This document shows positions 42,506-51,916 of a DNA stretch of 64,000 bases, piece by piece. Location of the stretch: assembly GCA_963728195.1 (NCBI GenBank), contig CAVSIX010000005.1, positions 310,001-374,000 on the forward strand. Direction: 5' to 3'. A program made the position numbers and the translations under genes. Numbering within the stretch: the stretch's first letter is position 1; every line of letters starts with the position of its first letter. Under the pieces are notes generated by a model. It saw only the letters and a list, made by a program, of their open reading frames with translations, searched no databases and was not told the origin of the DNA. The DNA is from Sva-07 sp963728195 (GTDB lineage: Bacteria > Actinomycetota > Acidimicrobiia > Acidimicrobiales > Ilumatobacteraceae).

Positions 42506-44254
42506 ATGCGAACCAGGAGACTGCTCGCCGTATCAGCGGCGATCGCACTCGTCGTCGCAGCCTGTGGCAGCGACGACGACTCGGGGGCCACCACACCCGA
42601 CGCGACCGACGGCACCACGTCGGAGACGACCGAGGCCACCGACGGCACCGACTCGTCGGCGGAGACCACCGCACCCGCCGAGCCGAACGCCGACTTCGAG
42701 ACCATGTCGGTCTCGGCGCCGGACTGTGACTACGGCGGCGTGTTCAAGACCATCGAATCGCTCGACGAACTCACCGTCCAGTTCACGCTGTGCCAGCCGG
42801 ACGTCGCCTTCGAATCGAAGGTTGCCTTCTCGGCGTTCGGCATCTTCCCGGACGAAGTCCTCGAGGAGACCGGCGGCGGTGGCCCCGAGCTGTTCGAGAA
42901 TCCGGTCGGAACCGGGCCGTACCAGCTCGAGGAGTGGGACCGTGGCAACCAGCTGGTCATGAGCGCCAACCCCGACTACTGGGGCGATGCACCCGAAGCC
43001 GACACGCTCGTGTTCCGGTGGAGCGAAGAGGCCGCCCAGCGTCTCGTCGAACTGCAGGCCGGCACCGTCGACGGCATCGACAACCCGGGCCGCGACGACT
43101 TCGAGGTGATCGCCAACGATTCGAATCTCCAGTTGCTCGAGCGCGAAGGCACCAACGTCTTCTACCTCGGCTTCAACCGTGACATCGCACCGTTCGACAA
43201 CGAACAGGTCCGCCAGGCGATCGGTATGGGCCTCGACCGCCAACGGATCGTCGATGCGTTCTATCCGCCGGGCTCGACCGTCGCCGATCAGTTCCTGCCG
43301 ATGTCGATCTTCGGCTACACCGAGGAACCGGTCTGGTACGACTACGACCCCGACGCCGCCAAGGCGATGCTGGCCGAGGCCGGCTTCCCCGACGGTTTCG
43401 AGATGACGCTCAGCTATCGCGACGTCGTGCGGTCCTATCTGCCATCGCCCAGCACGGTGGCCGTCGACATCCAGGACCAGCTGGCGCAGCTCGGCATCAC
43501 GGTCAACATCGAGGTCATGGAATCCGGCGCCTTCATCGATGCGGCCAACGCCGGCGAACTGCCGGCGTACCTCCTCGGCTGGGGCGCCGACTATCCCGAC
43601 GCCACCAACTTCCTCGACTTCCACTTCGGTGCCGGCGCATCGCCGCAGTTCGGTGCCGGATTCGAGGACATCCAGGCGTTGTTGACCGAGGCCGGCCAGA
43701 TCGCCGACCAGGATGCCCGCCTTGCCATCTACGAGGAGGCGACCGGCCTGATCAAGGAGCACGTGCCGATGGTGCCGATCGCTCACGGTGGTTCGGGCAC
43801 GGCCTACATCGCCGACGTCACCAACGCCCAGGCGAGCCCGCTCGGCAACGAGCGGTTCTCGGTGATGGACCCGGGTGGCCGCGACACGTTCGTGTGGATG
43901 CAGAACGCCGAGCCGATCGGCCTGTACTGCGCGGACGAGACCGACGGTGAGTCGCTTCGTGCGTGTGAGCAGATCAACGAATCGCTGCTCGCCTACGAGG
44001 TCGGCGGCACGGCCGTCGAACCGGCGCTGGCCGAGTCGTGGGAGTCGAACGAGGACGGAACCGTCTGGACCTTCAATCTCCGTCCGGGCGTCACGTTCCA
44101 CAACGGCAACCCGCTCGACGCCAACGACGTCGTCACGACCTTCGTGGCGCAGTGGGACGCATCGAGCCCGCTCCACACCGGTCGCGTGGGCGACTTCACC
44201 TACTTCGGCGCCGACTTCGGTGCGTTCCTGAACGCTCCGGAGGACGAGGGCTGA
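42506..44254 (+). CDS. Circularly permuted peptide-type ABC substrate-binding lipoprotein
   Basis: A 582-residue lipoprotein (lipobox VVAAC20, then about 40 acidic/Thr-rich residues). The SBP family 5 core is present but reordered. Residues about 75-450 (FKTIESLDELTVQFTLCQPDVAF, NPVGTGPYQLEEW, NPDYWGDA, FDNEQVRQAIGMGLDRQRIV) are what normally forms the middle and end of the family. Residues about 460-575 (DTFVWMQNAEPIGLYCADETDGESLRACEQINESLLAYEVGG, VEPALAESWESNEDGTVWTFNLRPGVTFHNGNPLDANDVV) are what normally comes first. Total length equals one domain. A -10-like TAGGGT (42444-42449) and ribosome site AGGGGGAG precede it. It captures an oligopeptide or similar ligand for the following transporter. 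Confidence 0.8.
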   Translation: MRTRRLLAVSAAIALVVAACGSDDDSGATTPDATDGTTSETTEATDGTDSSAETTAPAEPNADFETMSVSAPDCDYGGVFKTIESLDELTVQFTLCQPDVAFESKVAFSAFGIFPDEVLEETGGGGPELFENPVGTGPYQLEEWDRGNQLVMSANPDYWGDAPEADTLVFRWSEEAAQRLVELQAGTVDGIDNPGRDDFEVIANDSNLQLLEREGTNVFYLGFNRDIAPFDNEQVRQAIGMGLDRQRIVDAFYPPGSTVADQFLPMSIFGYTEEPVWYDYDPDAAKAMLAEAGFPDGFEMTLSYRDVVRSYLPSPSTVAVDIQDQLAQLGITVNIEVMESGAFIDAANAGELPAYLLGWGADYPDATNFLDFHFGAGASPQFGAGFEDIQALLTEAGQIADQDARLAIYEEATGLIKEHVPMVPIAHGGSGTAYIADVTNAQASPLGNERFSVMDPGGRDTFVWMQNAEPIGLYCADETDGESLRACEQINESLLAYEVGGTAVEPALAESWESNEDGTVWTFNLRPGVTFHNGNPLDANDVVTTFVAQWDASSPLHTGRVGDFTYFGADFGAFLNAPEDEG

Positions 44255-44269
44255 TCGACGTGGCAACGT

Positions 44270-44303
44270 GGGGACGGGTCGTCGTGTACGGCGACCCGTC
44301 CCC
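44270..44303 (+). terminator. Intra-operon hairpin between binding protein and permease genes
   Basis: GGGGACGGGTCG and CGACCCGTCCCC are a perfect 12-bp stem around a 10-base loop, 15 bases after the binding-protein stop and 27 before the permease start. Partial termination or 3' end stabilisation here would make more binding protein than permease. Confidence 0.6.
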
Positions 44304-44330
44304 CGTCGCACCGTCACCTGGGGCCGTTGC

Positions 44331-45398
44331 GTGGGCAGATTCGTAGCGCGTCGGCTGCTGACGGCGATCCCGGTGCTGATCGGGATCCTCGCCGTCGTGT
44401 TCGTCATCGCGCGCCTGATCCCTGGTGATCCGTGCCGGGCGGCGCTCGGCGAGCGGGCGACCGACGAGATCTGCGACGCCTACAACGAGCGTTACGGCCT
44501 GAACCGGTCGATCTTCGCCCAGTTCGTCATCTACATGGGCGACGTGCTCCACGGCGACCTCGGCGAGTCGTTCCGTTTCAACAAGCCGGTCACCGATCTG
44601 ATGATCGAACGGCTACCCACGACGATCGAACTGGCGGTGGCCGCGCTGACGATCGCCGTCATCGTCGGCATCCCGCTCGGCGTGATCTCCGCCTATCGCC
44701 ACAACTCCAAGGTCGACGTGGCCACGATGGTGGGTGCCAACGTCGGCGTGTCGATGCCGGTGTTCTGGCTGGGCCTGATGTTGCAGTTCCTGTTCGCGGT
44801 GAAACTGAAGAACACGTTCTTGGCCCTGCCGCCGTCGGGACGGCTCGACGCCGGACTGATCCCCGAGCCGTTCTACGAGAAATGGGGCCTGCCGGAGAAC
44901 GGCATCTTCGAGTTCATCGCCAACCTCGAGTTGGTCAACGCCGTGCTGACGCTCGACTGGGAGGTGTTCTGGAGTGCATTCACCCACCTGATCCTGCCGG
45001 CCGTCGCACTCGCCACGATCCCATTGGCGGTCATCGCCCGCATGACGCGGTCGTCGCTGCTCGACGTGCTCGGGCTCGACTACGTGCGCACCAGCCGCGC
45101 CAAGGGCCAGAAGGAACGACTGGTCGTCCTACGCCATGGGTTGCGCAACGCGATGCTGCCGGTGATCACGGTGATCGGTCTGTCCCTGGGCGCGCTGGCG
45201 GGCGGTGCGATCCTCACCGAGACGATCTTCAACCTGAGCGGCGTGGGCAAGACACTGTTCGACGCGATCGAGTCACGCGACTACACGGTGGTCCAGGGGT
45301 TCACGCTGGTGATCGCCGTCGCGTTCGTGCTCGTCAACCTCGCGGTCGACGTCGCCTACACCTATCTCGACCCGCGACTGAGGACGTCCTATGGCTGA
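44331..45398 (+). CDS. Peptide-type ABC transporter permease (DppB/OppB family)
   Basis: A 355-residue permease starting at GTG 44331 (VGRFVARRLLTAIPVLIGILAVVFVIARLIPGDPCRAAL). It has about six spans and the EAA-type loop LLDVLGLDYVRTSRAKGQKERLVVLRHGLRNAMLPVITVIGL, typical of DppB/OppB. It forms the translocation pore with the next gene's product, which it overlaps by 8 bases. The operon order (binding protein, two permeases, two ATPases) is complete. Confidence 0.9.
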   Translation: MGRFVARRLLTAIPVLIGILAVVFVIARLIPGDPCRAALGERATDEICDAYNERYGLNRSIFAQFVIYMGDVLHGDLGESFRFNKPVTDLMIERLPTTIELAVAALTIAVIVGIPLGVISAYRHNSKVDVATMVGANVGVSMPVFWLGLMLQFLFAVKLKNTFLALPPSGRLDAGLIPEPFYEKWGLPENGIFEFIANLELVNAVLTLDWEVFWSAFTHLILPAVALATIPLAVIARMTRSSLLDVLGLDYVRTSRAKGQKERLVVLRHGLRNAMLPVITVIGLSLGALAGGAILTETIFNLSGVGKTLFDAIESRDYTVVQGFTLVIAVAFVLVNLAVDVAYTYLDPRLRTSYG

Positions 45399-46407
45399 GC
45401 CGAGCCCTGCGATCGACGTCGCCGCCACGGACGGGCCGAGCGAGGTGCAGCAGGAACTGCGCCGTGCCCGCTCGGCCTCCGGTCGGTGGCACCGGCGCCG
45501 GCCCGATCCGATGATGGTGCAGCCCGCACACGGCCTGTGGGGCAATGCGCTGCGCCAGCTGCTGCGAAAGAAGTCCGCGATCGTCGGGCTGGCGATGCTC
45601 AGCGTGCTCGTCTTCACAGCGGCGTTCGCGCCGCTGCTCGCACCGTTCGACCCCAACGAGGTGCTCCTCGGCCAAGGGGTCACGCCTCGCGACCCGCCGT
45701 GCGTCCACCTGTTCGGCTGCGACAGTGCGACGCCTCAACACATCCTCGGTACCGACGGCAACGGCCGCGACGTGCTCAGCCGGATCATCTTCGGCGCCCG
45801 CGTGTCGTTGGCGGCCGGTCTTGGCGCCGTCGTGTTCGCGGTCGTCATCGGCACGCTGATCGGGTTGATCGCCGGCTACTTCGGCAAGTGGTTCGACACG
45901 GTGTCGATGCGGTTCATGGACGTGCTGCTCGCGTTTCCGTCGTTGCTGCTCGCGATCTTCGTCGTCACCGTGTTCGGGCCGGGTCTGGTCAATGCGATCT
46001 TCGCGATCGCGATCGTGTCGATCCCGATCTACGCCCGCGTGGTTCGTGCAAGCGTGTTGTCGGTCCGCGAAGCCGACTTCGTCACCGCGGACATCGCCCT
46101 CGGCGTCTCGACGCCGCGCCTCATCTGGCACAGGGTGCTGCCGAACTCGCTGACCCCGTTGATCGTCCAGGCGACCCTCGGCGTGGCCACCGCCGTGCTC
46201 GAGATCGCCGCGTTGTCGTTCCTCGGCTTGGGGGTGCAGCCACCGACGGCCGAATGGGGATCGATGTTGGCCGCCGAGCGCAACCAGGTGTTCACCGCAC
46301 CGCACCTCGTGTTCTTCCCCGGCATCGCGATCATGTGGAACGTGCTCGCGTTCAACCTGCTCGGCGACGGTCTGCGGGACGCTCTCGACCCGAGGCTCAA
46401 CCGATGA
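45391..46407 (+). CDS. Peptide-type ABC transporter permease (DppC/OppC family)
   Basis: A 338-residue permease. A polar N-terminal 45 residues precede the OppC_N segment (NALRQLLRKKSAIVGLAMLSVLVFTAAFAPLLAPFDPNE), a HILGTDGNGRDVLSRIIFGARVSL loop and the EAA region READFVTADIALGVSTPRLIWHRVLPNSLTPLIVQATLG. The extracellular insert PPCVHLFGCDSATPQH carries two cysteines. Its stop overlaps the following ATPase start in ATGA. Confidence 0.9.
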   Translation: MAEPSPAIDVAATDGPSEVQQELRRARSASGRWHRRRPDPMMVQPAHGLWGNALRQLLRKKSAIVGLAMLSVLVFTAAFAPLLAPFDPNEVLLGQGVTPRDPPCVHLFGCDSATPQHILGTDGNGRDVLSRIIFGARVSLAAGLGAVVFAVVIGTLIGLIAGYFGKWFDTVSMRFMDVLLAFPSLLLAIFVVTVFGPGLVNAIFAIAIVSIPIYARVVRASVLSVREADFVTADIALGVSTPRLIWHRVLPNSLTPLIVQATLGVATAVLEIAALSFLGLGVQPPTAEWGSMLAAERNQVFTAPHLVFFPGIAIMWNVLAFNLLGDGLRDALDPRLNR

Positions 46408-47447
46408 CGGCCGAGACATCCGCCGGTGACGCCACCGCCGTTGCCCCGGTCGAGTCCGACGAAGCCCCGCTGCTCGAGATCCGCGGGCTCCGGACCTACT
46501 TCTTCACTCGAGACGGGACGGTCCAAGCGGTCGACGGCGTCGATCTGGAGGTGCGGCGCGGCGAGGTCCTCGGCCTGGTGGGCGAATCCGGGTGCGGCAA
46601 GTCGGTCACCTCGCTGTCGGTGCTGCGATTGATCAGCGAGCCGGGACGCATCGTCGACGGTGAGATCATGTTCAAGGGCGAGAACCTCGCCGACAAGTCG
46701 TCGGCGGAACTGCGTGCCATCCGTGGCGATCAGATCTCGATGATCTTCCAGCAACCCAACGCATCGCTCAACCCGGTGTTCACGGCCGGCGTGCAGATCT
46801 CGGAGGTGTTCGAGATCCACGAGGGACTCAAGCGCAAGGTCGGCATGCAACGCGCGGTCGAAGCGTTGCGGCGCGTCGGTATTCCGAGCCCCGAACAGCG
46901 TGCACAGGCCTACCCCCACCAGCTCTCCGGCGGCATGGCGCAGCGCGTCATGATCGCCATGGCACTCGCATCGGGGCCTGAACTGCTGATCGCCGACGAA
47001 CCGACGACAGCGCTCGACGTGACGATCCAGGCGCAGATCCTCGAGCTGATGTCCCAGTTGCAGCGCGAACTGGGGATGGCGATCGTGCTGATCACCCACG
47101 ATCTCGGCGTCGTCGCCGAGACCGCCGATCGTGTGGCGGTGATGTACGCCGGCCAGATCGTCGAGCAGGCGTCGACGATCGATCTGTTCGCCGATCCCAA
47201 GCATCCGTACACGATCGGTCTGCTCGGCTCGATCCCGGTCGCCGGCGCTCGTCGCGAGCGACTCGACGTCATTCCCGGCCAGGTGCCGAACCTGATCGAT
47301 CCGCCGCCGGGATGCCGCTTCGCGAGTCGATGCCAGGCCCGCATCGAGAACGATCTCGAGGTGTGCTGGGAACGGCTGCCCGACCTGATCGAGGTCGAAC
47401 CCGGCCACATGGTGCGTTGCTGGCTCCACCAGGATCCCGACGCATGA
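46404..47447 (+). CDS. Peptide-type ABC transporter ATPase (DppD/OppD family)
   Basis: A 347-residue ATPase with Walker A GESGCGKS at 60-67, signature LSGGMAQ, Walker B LLIADEP, and a C-terminal oligopeptide-ABC tail (PPPGCRFASRCQARIENDLEVCWERLP) containing the cysteines that hold an Fe-S cluster in some OppD homologues. ATGA overlaps join it to both neighbours. It powers import with the next gene's product. Confidence 0.9.
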   Translation: MTAETSAGDATAVAPVESDEAPLLEIRGLRTYFFTRDGTVQAVDGVDLEVRRGEVLGLVGESGCGKSVTSLSVLRLISEPGRIVDGEIMFKGENLADKSSAELRAIRGDQISMIFQQPNASLNPVFTAGVQISEVFEIHEGLKRKVGMQRAVEALRRVGIPSPEQRAQAYPHQLSGGMAQRVMIAMALASGPELLIADEPTTALDVTIQAQILELMSQLQRELGMAIVLITHDLGVVAETADRVAVMYAGQIVEQASTIDLFADPKHPYTIGLLGSIPVAGARRERLDVIPGQVPNLIDPPPGCRFASRCQARIENDLEVCWERLPDLIEVEPGHMVRCWLHQDPDA

Positions 47448-48448
47448 CCGCCGTCGATGCGCTGTCGGTGACCGAGCACGAACCGCTGGTGCGCCTGCGT
47501 GGTGTCGAGCGCCGCTACCCGATCACCTCGGGTGCCCTGCAGAAGGTCGTCGGCCACGTCCACGCCGTCGACGGCGTCGACCTCGACATCTGGGAAGGAG
47601 AGGCACTCGGGTTGGTCGGCGAATCCGGATCGGGCAAGTCGACGCTCGGGCGCGTACTGCTGCGGCTCGAACCACCCGACGCCGGCACGATCACCTTCGA
47701 CGGGCGCGACATCACCGAACTCTCGATGCGTGAACTGCGCGCTCGTCGCTCGGAGATGCAACTGATCTTCCAGGATCCGTTCTCGTCGCTCGATCCGCGC
47801 ACGACGGTCGCCGAGTCGATCATGGAGGGTCTGCGCGCCCAGGGGGTCGGAAAGAAGCAACGGTTGCAGCGCCTCGACGAGGTGCTCGAACTCGTCGGGC
47901 TCGAGAAGTACCACGCCCGACGGTTCCCGCACGAGTTCTCCGGTGGCCAACGCCAGCGGATCGGCATCGCCCGCGCGCTGGCGGTCAATCCGCGGTTGCT
48001 CGTGCTCGACGAGCCGGTGTCGGCGCTCGACGTGTCGATCCAGTCGCAGATCCTCAACCTGCTGAAGGACCTCCAGCAGGAACTCAACCTGACGCTGTTG
48101 TTCATCGCTCACGACCTCAGCGTCGTCGAGCACGTGTGCCAGCGGATCGCCGTGATGTACCTCGGCCGGATCGTCGAGATCTCGCAACGCGACGGCTTGT
48201 TCGACGATCCGACGCACCCGTACACCGAGGCGTTGCTGTCGGCCATCCCGATTCCCGACCCGACGCGCAAGCGCGAACGGATTCTGCTGCAGGGTGATCC
48301 GCCGAGCCCGTCGATGCCTCCGAGCGGCTGCCGATTCCACACGCGATGCCCGATCGTGCAGCTCGGTCGGTGCGACGTCACCGAGCCCGAGTTGCGAGCC
48401 GTCGACGGCGACCCCGACCACGTCGCCGCCTGTCTCCTGCGGACCTGA
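47444..48448 (+). CDS. Peptide-type ABC transporter ATPase (DppF/OppF family)
   Basis: A 334-residue ATPase with Walker A GESGSGKS at 59-66, FSGGQRQ signature, LLVLDEPVSALDVSIQ Walker B region and the C-terminal SGCRFHTRCPIVQLGRC cysteine cluster of the DppF/OppF type. It ends the operon; a convergent debranching-enzyme gene follows 41 bases on. Confidence 0.9.
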   Translation: MTAVDALSVTEHEPLVRLRGVERRYPITSGALQKVVGHVHAVDGVDLDIWEGEALGLVGESGSGKSTLGRVLLRLEPPDAGTITFDGRDITELSMRELRARRSEMQLIFQDPFSSLDPRTTVAESIMEGLRAQGVGKKQRLQRLDEVLELVGLEKYHARRFPHEFSGGQRQRIGIARALAVNPRLLVLDEPVSALDVSIQSQILNLLKDLQQELNLTLLFIAHDLSVVEHVCQRIAVMYLGRIVEISQRDGLFDDPTHPYTEALLSAIPIPDPTRKRERILLQGDPPSPSMPPSGCRFHTRCPIVQLGRCDVTEPELRAVDGDPDHVAACLLRT

Positions 48449-48489
48449 CGGACCCGTTCGCGGGGTTTCGGGCGTCGACGTCGGCGCAG

Positions 48490-50598
48490 TCAGGAGGTGC
48501 GATGCAGTACGCCGTCGACGATGGCGATCGAGTCGACGGTCACGTCGCCGTCACGGATGTCGACCGAGAGCCGGTGACCGCCGACGACGAGGCCGTCACA
48601 CGAGAAGTTGCGAACGAGTGCCCCGCCGGGATCGATGCTGATCGCTCCGCTCGAGACGTCGGCGTCGAGGCCGAGGTTCGCTCGCAGCGTGAGCAGGACC
48701 GAGCCCGCAGCCCAGGCCTGCGGCGAGCACGAGCCCGGGTACTGCACCGGGACGGGGACCCGACGCCGGGAAATCCCGGAGAAGAGCTCCGGGAGACGGC
48801 CACCGAAGTACATCGCTGCATCGAGCAGGCCATCGGTGAGGAGGTCGACGACGTCCCAGCGGCCGTACCGAGCGGCCCCGGCGATCGTGATCGCCGTGTC
48901 GTGGGGCCACACCGAGCCGTTGTGGTAGCTCAGGGGGTCGTAGGCGCCCATCGACGTCCCGAGCGTTCGTACGCCCCAGCCGCTCCACAGTTCCTGACCC
49001 GTCACGGCATCGAGGTAGCGCTCCGCGTGCTCGGCTGAAGCGATGCCCGTCCACAGGGCGTGGCCGGGGTTCGATCCGAGCGAATCGATGCGTCGCCCCG
49101 AACCGTCCAACGCCTCGACGTAGAAGCCGCGGTCGTCCCAGAAGGCATCGTCGAAGCGCTCGCGCAACGCAGCGGCCTGGCGGCGGCAGCGGCGTGCGTC
49201 ATCGCTCCGTTCGGCGACGTCGTAGATGTCGGCGGCGCCGAGCAGCGCCGCATGGGTGTAGCCCTGGACCTCGACGAGCGCGATCGGTGCCCGGGGGAGC
49301 GAACCGTCCGCGAACGTGACACCGTCCCACGAGTCCTTCCACCCCTGATTGGTGAGACCGAGTTCGTCGTGCGGCGCGTAGTCGACGAACCCGTCACCGT
49401 CACTGTCGCCGACGTCGTCGATCCAGCCGAGCGCGGCGTCGATCGCCGGCAACAGCCAGCGATGGTCGCCGGGCGCGAGGGCACCCCAGCGCATGGCTTC
49501 TGCGGCGACGAGCACGAACAGCGGGGTCGCGTCGACGGTGCCGTAGTAGCGAGAGCGCGTGCGGAACGGTCCGGTGCCACCGTGCGAGCGCAGCTCGTGG
49601 AGGATCTTGCCGGGCTCCTCGCCGGAGCCCGGATCGGTGGTGCGGCCCTGCAGCTCGGCGAGCTCACGCAGCACCCCGCGGGCCAACTCGGGGGCGAACG
49701 GAAGGGCCATGTAGGACGTGAGCAACGAGTCGCGTCCGAACAACGTCATGTACCACGGTGCCCCGGCGGCCACGACCACTCGGTCGGGATGCTCGGCGTC
49801 GAAGATCCGCAGCGAGGCAAGGTCGTCGAGCGACCTGTGTGTGGCGAGCGCGAGCCGAGGATCCGGTGACACGACCGACGCCACTCGCTCCTCCCACGCC
49901 CGGTAGCGCTCGTGCGAGGCGTCGTCGATCGCATGCGTGTCGTCGCCGTCCGCTGACCAGTCGTCTGCGTCGGCATCGTCGTCGGTGACGTCGACGGTGA
50001 TCCGTGCCACGCGGCGCTCGTGAGGACCGATGGTGAAGCGCCATCTCCACCCCTCGTCGCCCACGCTCGACGCCTGGGGACGGAGCACGATCGTCGTGCG
50101 CACGATGGCGTCGGGGCACTCGAGGGCCAGCCCCCGCTCGGTCGGTGCGACCGTCGCATGGGCGCCGCTCGACCGCCCCGCCTTGACGTCGAAGAGGTGC
50201 CCGAAGTCGGCGCCGACCGACATCGACACCTCCAGCTCCTGAGCGTCAGATCCGGAGTTGTTGATCTCGACCACCTCGCGCATCCCCAGCCCGACCCATC
50301 GCCGCCTGATGATCAGCAGCGGCAGGGGCCGTCCGCCGAAGTCGTGGAGGCGTGCGACGAAGACGGCGTGGAACGGCGTCGGGGTGGTCGAGGCGAGCCG
50401 GCGCAGCTCGTAGCCGGCGACGCTCATCGCCCAACAGTCCAGGTACCGGCGATCGTGGTGGATCAGGCCGTGCACCGCACCGGGAACCATGTCGCCCGCC
50501 GCATCGCAGATCGCGAAATCGCGGCCCGACACCAGGGTGACCGAACCCGTGTCCACCGCCGGCACGCTCCAGTCGTCGACGTTCATCGATTCGCTCAC
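48490..50598 (-). CDS. Amylo-alpha-1,6-glucosidase-like (glycogen debranching) protein
   Basis: A 702-residue protein. The N-terminal 250 residues are the glycogen-debranching N-domain (GSVTLVSGRDFAICDAAGDMVPGAVHGLIHHDRRYLDCWAM). The (alpha/alpha)6 barrel follows from about residue 285, with APWYMTLFGRDSLLTSYMALPF, LTNQGWKDSWDGV and YHNGSVWPHDTAITIAG. These fit the MGH1/GDE-type family. It may trim alpha-1,6 branches or related glucosides. It lies 25 bases after a GT4 gene on the same strand, a probable two-gene unit. Confidence 0.75.
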   Translation of the reverse strand: MSESMNVDDWSVPAVDTGSVTLVSGRDFAICDAAGDMVPGAVHGLIHHDRRYLDCWAMSVAGYELRRLASTTPTPFHAVFVARLHDFGGRPLPLLIIRRRWVGLGMREVVEINNSGSDAQELEVSMSVGADFGHLFDVKAGRSSGAHATVAPTERGLALECPDAIVRTTIVLRPQASSVGDEGWRWRFTIGPHERRVARITVDVTDDDADADDWSADGDDTHAIDDASHERYRAWEERVASVVSPDPRLALATHRSLDDLASLRIFDAEHPDRVVVAAGAPWYMTLFGRDSLLTSYMALPFAPELARGVLRELAELQGRTTDPGSGEEPGKILHELRSHGGTGPFRTRSRYYGTVDATPLFVLVAAEAMRWGALAPGDHRWLLPAIDAALGWIDDVGDSDGDGFVDYAPHDELGLTNQGWKDSWDGVTFADGSLPRAPIALVEVQGYTHAALLGAADIYDVAERSDDARRCRRQAAALRERFDDAFWDDRGFYVEALDGSGRRIDSLGSNPGHALWTGIASAEHAERYLDAVTGQELWSGWGVRTLGTSMGAYDPLSYHNGSVWPHDTAITIAGAARYGRWDVVDLLTDGLLDAAMYFGGRLPELFSGISRRRVPVPVQYPGSCSPQAWAAGSVLLTLRANLGLDADVSSGAISIDPGGALVRNFSCDGLVVGGHRLSVDIRDGDVTVDSIAIVDGVLHRTS

Positions 50599-50623
50599 CG
50601 GACGTGCACCCGGTCATTCGTGT

Positions 50624-51787
50624 TCACAGCGCCTCCAAGGCAGCGGTGCAGGGCTTCAACGGACGCTGCGATCCGAGCAGCTGGCGATACGCATCGAGAT
50701 GGCGGCGGACCATCAACGCCGTACTGAACCGCCGGGCGACGTCGCTCCGGCAGCGCTGGCGGTCGATGCGCTCGACCGCCCGGACGGCATCGACCAGCGC
50801 AGCGTCATCCGCGCAGACCAGGCCGGTGTGCCCATGGGCGACGATCTCGGGGGCGGCGCCGTACGGGGTCGTGATCACCGGTGTGCCGGCGGCGAGCGCC
50901 TCGATCATGACCAGACCGAACGGTTCTGGCCATCGGATCGGATTCAGCAGTGCCGTGGCACCGCCGATGAGCCGGTACTTGTCTGCGCCGCCGACTTCGC
51001 CCACGTACTCGATGCCGTCGACGCACCGGTGTGCGATCTCGCGCTCGAAGTACCGCAGCTCGTCGGCATCGCTGGTCTTCGATGCGATCACCAGGCGGGA
51101 GTCGGTCGCCCGGGCGATGTCGATGGCCTCGGACACACCCTTGCCGGGATTCATCCGCCCGAGGAACAGCAGGTACTGACCTCGGTCGTCGCCCAGCCCG
51201 TCACCGACGCTGATCTCGTCGACGTCGATGCCGTGGTGGATGACGTGGGAGACTCGGATCCCCAGCCGGCGTGCCATCGCGGCCTGACTGCGCGAGATGG
51301 CGATGATCGGGATCGTTGCGGGAGTGTGTCGGTAGATCGTGGCGAGTTCCGCATTCTCGAACGGACCGTGGTTCGTCGTGACCACCGGCATCGCGACGTG
51401 GGGGAGCAGTGGTCCGACGAGCGAATGGTCGTGGACGACGTCGCAACCTTGCTCAGCGAACCACTCGTAGCCTTCGATCGCCTGGCGGAGTTCCAGGACG
51501 GCGGTGCCCATGGCGTCGCGGCACGAGACGTCGAAGGCCCAGCCGCGAGGCACCGGGCACGTGGCGTCACCGGTGGTCCACAGACGCACGTCGTGCCCGG
51601 CATCCTGCAGGCCCCGGGCGAGTCGGTCCACGACGCTCTCGGTGCCGCCGTAACCGGACGGAGGTACCGGCACCCACGGCGGTGTGAGCAGACCGATCCG
51701 CAGCCGCCGTGACGCGTGGTCGACATCCGCCACGGTCGCCCGCAACGACAGGGGATGTCTCGAGCCGCCCGATGAAACTGCCGTCAT
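50624..51787 (-). CDS. GT4 family glycosyltransferase
   Basis: A 387-residue GT-B protein starting at ATG 51787 behind a strong AAGGAG site. The N-lobe has PPSGYGGTESVVDRLARGLQDAGHDVRLWTTGD. The C-lobe has YLLFLGRMNPGKGVSEAIDIAR and EPFGLVMIEALAAGTPVITTPYGAAPEIV, the GT4 donor-binding E-x7-E motif. The sugar and acceptor are unknown. It is the first gene of a pair with the debranching-type enzyme, suggesting alpha-glucan or trehalose-type metabolism. Confidence 0.8.
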   Translation of the reverse strand: MTAVSSGGSRHPLSLRATVADVDHASRRLRIGLLTPPWVPVPPSGYGGTESVVDRLARGLQDAGHDVRLWTTGDATCPVPRGWAFDVSCRDAMGTAVLELRQAIEGYEWFAEQGCDVVHDHSLVGPLLPHVAMPVVTTNHGPFENAELATIYRHTPATIPIIAISRSQAAMARRLGIRVSHVIHHGIDVDEISVGDGLGDDRGQYLLFLGRMNPGKGVSEAIDIARATDSRLVIASKTSDADELRYFEREIAHRCVDGIEYVGEVGGADKYRLIGGATALLNPIRWPEPFGLVMIEALAAGTPVITTPYGAAPEIVAHGHTGLVCADDAALVDAVRAVERIDRQRCRSDVARRFSTALMVRRHLDAYRQLLGSQRPLKPCTAALEAL

Positions 51788-51903
51788 CGTGTTCTCCTTG
51801 CTCGAAGGATTCGAGGCGTCGGTCGACGCTCGGCCCACTTCCAGCATGCGCGCCGGTCGCCGGCTCCAAACCGGGGCCTTCGACAGGCGCGTTGACCCGA
51901 CGC

Positions 51904-51909
51904 TACGTT
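51904..51909 (+). promoter_or_regulatory. -10-like TACGTT, leaderless position
   Basis: TACGTT ends 7 bases before the ATG of the enoyl-CoA hydratase gene, with no ribosome site between them. Confidence 0.4.
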
Positions 51910-51916
51910 TCGCACC

